Positions 61,101-64,000 of a stretch of DNA of 64,000 bases are shown here, piece by piece. How positions within the stretch are numbered: position 1 is the stretch's first letter; the number at the start of each line of letters is the position of its first letter. A program made the position numbers and the translations under genes. Source of the stretch: Tunicatimonas sp964551335 (lineage in GTDB: Bacteria; Bacteroidota; Bacteroidia; Cytophagales; Cyclobacteriaceae); assembly GCA_964551335.1 (NCBI GenBank), contig CAZKCO010000019.1:1-64000 (forward strand). The letters are read 5' to 3'. The notes below the pieces were generated by a model that searched no databases, was not told the DNA's origin, and saw only the letters and a program-made list of their open reading frames with translations.

Positions 61101-61266
61101 AGTATACTTTACCAGTTCTAACCTGCTTACCATCACTGGTTATACTGGCTACGATCCGGAAGTGCAGGGACGCCCTAGTAATCAGGAGTTGTTTTCGGCG
61201 GGAATAGACGACGGAAATATTCCTCAGATGCGTAGTTTTATTGGCGGATTACAAATTGAATTTTAA
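58117..61266 (+). CDS. SusC/RagA-family TonB-linked outer-membrane protein
   Basis: 1049-residue outer-membrane transporter that works with SusD to import glycans or peptides. Long signal region (about 1-40) ending in EAFAQSQ, then the CarboxypepD_reg-like domain (about 45-125, VSGTVTADEEGPLPGVNILV, GTVTDIDGNYRI), the LSEVVVVGYG TonB box-like motif, the plug (about 140-260; RIRGIGSTRNSDPLIVIDGVP, DAASSAIYGSRAGNGVIIVTT) and a 22-strand barrel ending in LQIEF. susD follows after 90 bases. No sensor or sigma factor lies nearby, and no glycoside hydrolase is linked, so the substrate cannot be read. Confidence 0.95.
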   Translation: METSTLNRWGRLLASKFFRQQLVGLFAVFLASTLISEAFAQSQVVSGTVTADEEGPLPGVNILVKGTSTGTVTDIDGNYRINVNDASNAVLVFSAVGFTTEEETVGSRSTIDVLMLPDIQSLSEVVVVGYGNQERAKVSSAISSVGGEEIADLPVVSPEQALQGRVPGLNITGSGAPGRAANIRIRGIGSTRNSDPLIVIDGVPVGQGRLRDVHPNNVGSISVLKDAASSAIYGSRAGNGVIIVTTKDGEVGPPKFSFQSYYGVQDVPQRYDLLNAQQYLDFGREYTASGDSGVPARFNNLGEEFTGVDTDWQDAVMPGGPIQDYYLRASGGNETFKYNLGGGYFSQDGAIVNTYFKRASFNINTSADLNRLKVGQSLIAARTVNNNDTEPSIRRAIQMMPYIPVRYEEEFSEGRKGGFRGPDGAEGSDPFQPVLFNEIINDEEVSWNIFGTVFAEYELFDGFSYRFQAGVDYRNENRQTYTPTFNAGEVQFNVNPFPSLEKINDYDVSTILTHQLNYTKSFGNHNLDIVAGYERQITEGEQITARSDSLNNENVLDISNSLPRFQFGESNAYQLGIESLFGRLNYDYLGRYLLTLSIRRDRASVFGPDVNVGVFPAVSAAWRISDEPFMDGISTVFSDLKLRGSWGVNGNTSIDAYGWDPTVFGNINYAFNNQINSGLTVNQLFNRNIAWEEVRKINIGLDAELLEGKVNFIFEYFNNRVNDLVINVPLPASAGIDGTPLANVGDVQNSGFEFGAGFFERTGDVKWSIEGNFGYVSNEVKALGFNETATITGPTFQNTGEIATFAQQDEPVGYFYGYKVDRIYQSQDEIDADNEMAVSMGQDAYQFNTTSPGDIRFQDLNGDGTITGEDRTNIGHYLPPINYGLVGSVEYKGIDFQVTFQGVAGNEVLNANRFYTEGMTRLFNMGTDVLDAWTPQNTDTDIPRAVITDPNRNARISDRFIEDGSFLRVKFLSLGYSLPESLLSTFANGALSKVRVYFTSSNLLTITGYTGYDPEVQGRPSNQELFSAGIDDGNIPQMRSFIGGLQIEF

Positions 61267-61356
61267 TTCTAAACCATTGGAATTTACAGTTAGTTAATAA
61301 CTGCTAGATATTGATTGTGACTTCCAAGACCTTGTTTATAAATAAATGATGACAAT

Positions 61357-62865
61357 ATGAAAAGGAAAATTGCAGCACTTTCTATAGTGGGTCTTTTCTT
61401 TACAATTAGTTGTAACGATGATTTTCTAACCGAAGGTAATCCTACGGCAGCCAGCGTATCTAACTCGTTTAATACTCCAGCAGAAGCCAACCAGGCCGTA
61501 GTAGCCATTTATGCGGCCTTACAAGCGAATGATATGTTCGGTCGGGAGTACTGGTGGCTTCACGATCTGCTTTCGGATGAATTGCTAAGTGGAGGAGCTA
61601 TTTTGGAGGCCCGTCGGGCAATCATTCTAAATTATAACCACGATGCTTCCAATGAGCTTATAAACTCAGTTTGGCGGGGTATCTATCGCACTCTTCACCG
61701 GAGCAACCTAGTAATCAACACGCTTCCTTCTAAGGAGGAATCACTTGGGGAAGGGCAGTTAAGCCAGGCTTTGGTAGATAAGCTGACGGCCGAAGCCCGA
61801 TTTCTGCGGGGGTGGATGTACTTTGAGTTAGCCTCACTTTGGGGCAATGTTCCGTTTACAACTAAACCATTAACAACCGTAGAGGGGATTCCATTAGCCG
61901 AATCAGTAGATGTTATCTACAACCAGATTTATTCAGATTTAGATTCAGCTATTACCTTTTTACCCAGTAAGGCCGAAGACCCCTCGGGTAGAGCGACTAG
62001 TGCGGCGGCTCAAGCCATGAAGGCACGAGTGCTATTATTTCAAGGCCGGTACGGGGAAGCCCGCCCGCTACTACAAGACATTATCAGCTCGGGTGAGTAT
62101 CGCTTAGTTGATGAATACGTTGACAACCACCGAGAAGAAAATGAGCTGAACGACGAGTCGCTATTTGAAATACAGTTTTCTAGCGAGGCGGGTAATAGTG
62201 ATGCTTGGAGCGGAAATGGAGACGGTTTGAAAGAAGTATCGGTTCGAGGACAGGAGTACTCACCCGTAGACTGGCACAATACCGTTCCTTCCGATCAGTT
62301 ATTGGCAGCTTACGAAGATGGCGATCCCCGATACGACTACAACTTCCTGGAATATGGTGAAACCTACGGTGGTATCGATTCGGTATTCACGGCTGCTTCT
62401 ATTGCTCAGGGAACTACCGAACGGACCGTACACTGGTTTAAATACGGCAACCTATACAAGCAGCTTAATGAGCTCTTTTGGTCGGGAATTAATATGCGGG
62501 TAATTCGCTATGCCGATGTGTTGCTAATGATGGCCGAAGTGGAACTGGAAGCAGGTAATATTGCCGAAGCAGTAGGCTACATCAATCAGGTGCGGGCTCG
62601 CCCTTCCGTAAATATGCCACCTATTACGGCTACTAATGCCGATGATGTATTTGAAGCTTTGGTGCGCGAGCGGCAGGTAGAATTTACTAGTGAACAACTA
62701 CGTTACCGCGATGTACGCCGCTGGCTCAATAACGGTAAACTAACGGAGAACCCGATTGCCGAAGATATTCCGGGTGGTATTTCTTCTGCCTACGATTTCT
62801 TACCTATTCCTCAGACAGAGATCGATAATAATCCGGCTTTAGGTGCAAACGGTCAAAACCAATAA
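61357..62865 (+). CDS. SusD/RagB-family nutrient-uptake lipoprotein
   Basis: 502 residues. Lipoprotein signal MKRKIAALSIVGLFFTISC with lipidated Cys at 19. SusD fold: helical TPR-like core starting AEANQAVVAIYAALQA, the segment LTAEARFLRGWMYFELASLWG near residue 150, and C-terminal RVIRYADVLLMMAEVELEAGN with VRERQVEFTSEQLRYRDVRRW and the terminal PIPQTEIDNNPALGANGQNQ, all family hallmarks. It caps the SusC barrel and binds the substrate. The 90-base gap holds a small hairpin (CAGTTA...TAACTG, 61287-61303). Terminator at 62908-62933. Confidence 0.95.
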   Translation: MKRKIAALSIVGLFFTISCNDDFLTEGNPTAASVSNSFNTPAEANQAVVAIYAALQANDMFGREYWWLHDLLSDELLSGGAILEARRAIILNYNHDASNELINSVWRGIYRTLHRSNLVINTLPSKEESLGEGQLSQALVDKLTAEARFLRGWMYFELASLWGNVPFTTKPLTTVEGIPLAESVDVIYNQIYSDLDSAITFLPSKAEDPSGRATSAAAQAMKARVLLFQGRYGEARPLLQDIISSGEYRLVDEYVDNHREENELNDESLFEIQFSSEAGNSDAWSGNGDGLKEVSVRGQEYSPVDWHNTVPSDQLLAAYEDGDPRYDYNFLEYGETYGGIDSVFTAASIAQGTTERTVHWFKYGNLYKQLNELFWSGINMRVIRYADVLLMMAEVELEAGNIAEAVGYINQVRARPSVNMPPITATNADDVFEALVRERQVEFTSEQLRYRDVRRWLNNGKLTENPIAEDIPGGISSAYDFLPIPQTEIDNNPALGANGQNQ

Positions 62866-62907
62866 ATTGTAGATCGCTTTACCGTTTCCTGGTAAATAAA
62901 AACTTAG

Positions 62908-62933
62908 AAAAAGCCCTTCATTGGGCTTTTTTT
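62908..62933 (+). terminator. Intrinsic terminator after susD
   Basis: AAAAAGCCC (62908-62916) and GGGCTTTTT (62923-62931) with a 6-base loop and a T-run. Closes the SusC/SusD transcript and separates it from the VCBS gene. Confidence 0.85.
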
Positions 62934-62986
62934 CTTCCATTTGAGCGTTCTTCGATAAGAAAGATAAAGCAACTTAACCAGTCCGC

Positions 62987-64000
62987 ATGCTATACCGATT
63001 TAGTATATTCATATTTATTGCGCTCCTCTTAGCCTGTGGTAGCGACAAAGACACAAAATTAACCACCTACTTTTCCCCACTGCCTTCTACTGCTGCCGGT
63101 ATCTCGTTTTCTAACGACATTGTGGAAAACGATACGCTAAACTATTTTACTTTTCCCTACCTGTACATGGGCGGCGGATTGGCCGTAGGCGATATTAATA
63201 ACGATGGGCTGTCGGATATCTATTTAACGGGCAATATGGTTCCCAATCGGCTTTACCTCAACCAGGGAAATAATCAGTTTGCCGACATAACCGAATCTGC
63301 CGGAATTGCCGGTGATGACCGATGGTACACCGGAGCTACAATGGCCGATGTAAACGGCGACGGCTGGTTAGATATTTATGTCAGCGTATCGGGTAAGTAC
63401 ACTACTACCGAAAATCAACTCTTCATTAACAATCAAGACAATACTTTTAGCGAGCAAGCGGCTGAATACGGACTTAACGACGCATCACCTTCTATCCAGG
63501 CTACGTTCTTCGATTACGATAAAGATGGCTTTCTGGATGTATACGTGGCTACCTATCCCTCCATTCCGGTTAGTTTGGGCAACCAGGCCTATCAGCTACT
63601 GATGAACCGAAACGAATGGAAGAATTCAGGGCATTTGTACCGAAATCCGGGGCAAAGCGGCGAGAAATTTCAGAATGTAACCGAAGAGGCCGGAGTACAG
63701 GATTTTAGCCTGGCACTAGGCATTGTAGCCTCCGATGTAAATAATGATAACCTGCCCGATCTTTACGTATCCAATGATTTTAACATTCCCGACTACTTGT
63801 ACCTAAACCAGGGAGACGGGACTTTCAAAGAACAACTGAAAGAAGCCACCAACCACACTTCTATGTTCGGAATGGGAATAGATGTGGCTGATTTCAATAA
63901 TGACGGTTGGGTAGATATACTGCAGGTGGATATGACTCCCGAAGACTACAAACGAGCTAAGACCAACATGGCCAGTATGTCACCTGACAATTTTTACCAG
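62987..64000 (+). CDS. FG-GAP/VCBS repeat (CRTAC1-like) lipoprotein, partial
   Basis: Open from the ATG at 62987 to the window edge, 338 codons without a stop, so the 3' end is missing. Lipoprotein signal MLYRFSIFIFIALLLAC (Cys 17). Repeated calcium-binding propeller blades follow: LAVGDINNDGLSDIYLTGN, ATMADVNGDGWLDIYVS, TFFDYDKDGFLDVYVAT, IVASDVNNDNLPDLYVSND and VADFNNDGWVDILQVDM, the D-x-N-x-D-G pattern of FG-GAP repeats. Bacteroidota proteins of this type usually continue for several hundred residues to an ASPIC/UnbV domain. Often found near SusC/SusD loci; it is likely a surface binding protein. The start is 53 bases after the susD terminator. Confidence 0.85.
   Translation, partial: MLYRFSIFIFIALLLACGSDKDTKLTTYFSPLPSTAAGISFSNDIVENDTLNYFTFPYLYMGGGLAVGDINNDGLSDIYLTGNMVPNRLYLNQGNNQFADITESAGIAGDDRWYTGATMADVNGDGWLDIYVSVSGKYTTTENQLFINNQDNTFSEQAAEYGLNDASPSIQATFFDYDKDGFLDVYVATYPSIPVSLGNQAYQLLMNRNEWKNSGHLYRNPGQSGEKFQNVTEEAGVQDFSLALGIVASDVNNDNLPDLYVSNDFNIPDYLYLNQGDGTFKEQLKEATNHTSMFGMGIDVADFNNDGWVDILQVDMTPEDYKRAKTNMASMSPDNFYQ

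Noticed and set aside
61287..61303. Hairpin between susC and susD as a terminator
   Set aside because: Stem of only 6 bp, no T-run, within an expected operon.

Overview
The window is from a Bacteroidota chromosome, most likely order Cytophagales. Evidence: SusC/SusD pair, STN-type TonB-dependent receptor with DUF4249 lipoproteins, type IX secretion (T9SS) C-terminal sorting domains, a Rho factor with a long basic disordered insert, MacB-type permeases of about 800 residues, and repeated -7 promoter elements of the Bacteroidota form TAnnTTTG. No tRNA, rRNA or CRISPR array was recognised.

Layout. 1-6 kb: housekeeping genes (HAD phosphatase, polyprenol-phosphate mannosyltransferase, LolC/E-type permease, exo-muramidase NamZ, fmt-folA). 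6.1-11.1 kb: a tight six-gene run (small secreted protein, response regulator, TPR plus YaiO-type outer-membrane barrel, membrane-anchored HEAT protein, processive family-2 glycosyltransferase, Hpt-like protein), read here as a phosphorelay-linked exopolysaccharide synthesis and export system. 11.1-24.9 kb: EEP hydrolase, serS, rho, a Lys1/alanine-dehydrogenase-like oxidoreductase, dnaX, a lone response regulator, a LysM lytic transglycosylase, an O-methyltransferase, and a marR-fadN-like beta-oxidation pair with a palindromic operator inside its promoter.

25.0-27.1 kb is a visibly AT-richer accessory islet: an unrecognised 390-residue double-zinc-ribbon protein and a UPF0175/DUF3368 toxin-antitoxin pair. 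27.1-29.6 kb holds thrB and thrC, followed by a MacB-like permease. 32.4-40.2 kb holds carbonic anhydrase and PEP carboxylase, which are divergent and functionally linked through bicarbonate. They are separated by a roughly 4.2 kb insert flanked by two copies of the ppc leader (31 bp identical). The insert carries a decayed transposase, a Tat-exported enolase-superfamily dehydratase and a lipoprotein PQQ dehydrogenase with cytochrome c, together resembling a cell-surface sugar oxidation route.

40.2-50.7 kb: GNAT acetyltransferase, DUF2461 protein, Tat-exported Gfo/Idh/MocA oxidoreductase, then a four-gene operon (TonB receptor, two tandem DUF4249 lipoproteins, a macroglobulin/plug-like protein). 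50.8-64 kb: a giant T9SS adhesin-like protein, pruA, two small unknown genes, a SusC/SusD pair, and the start of an FG-GAP/VCBS (CRTAC1-like) lipoprotein cut by the window edge.
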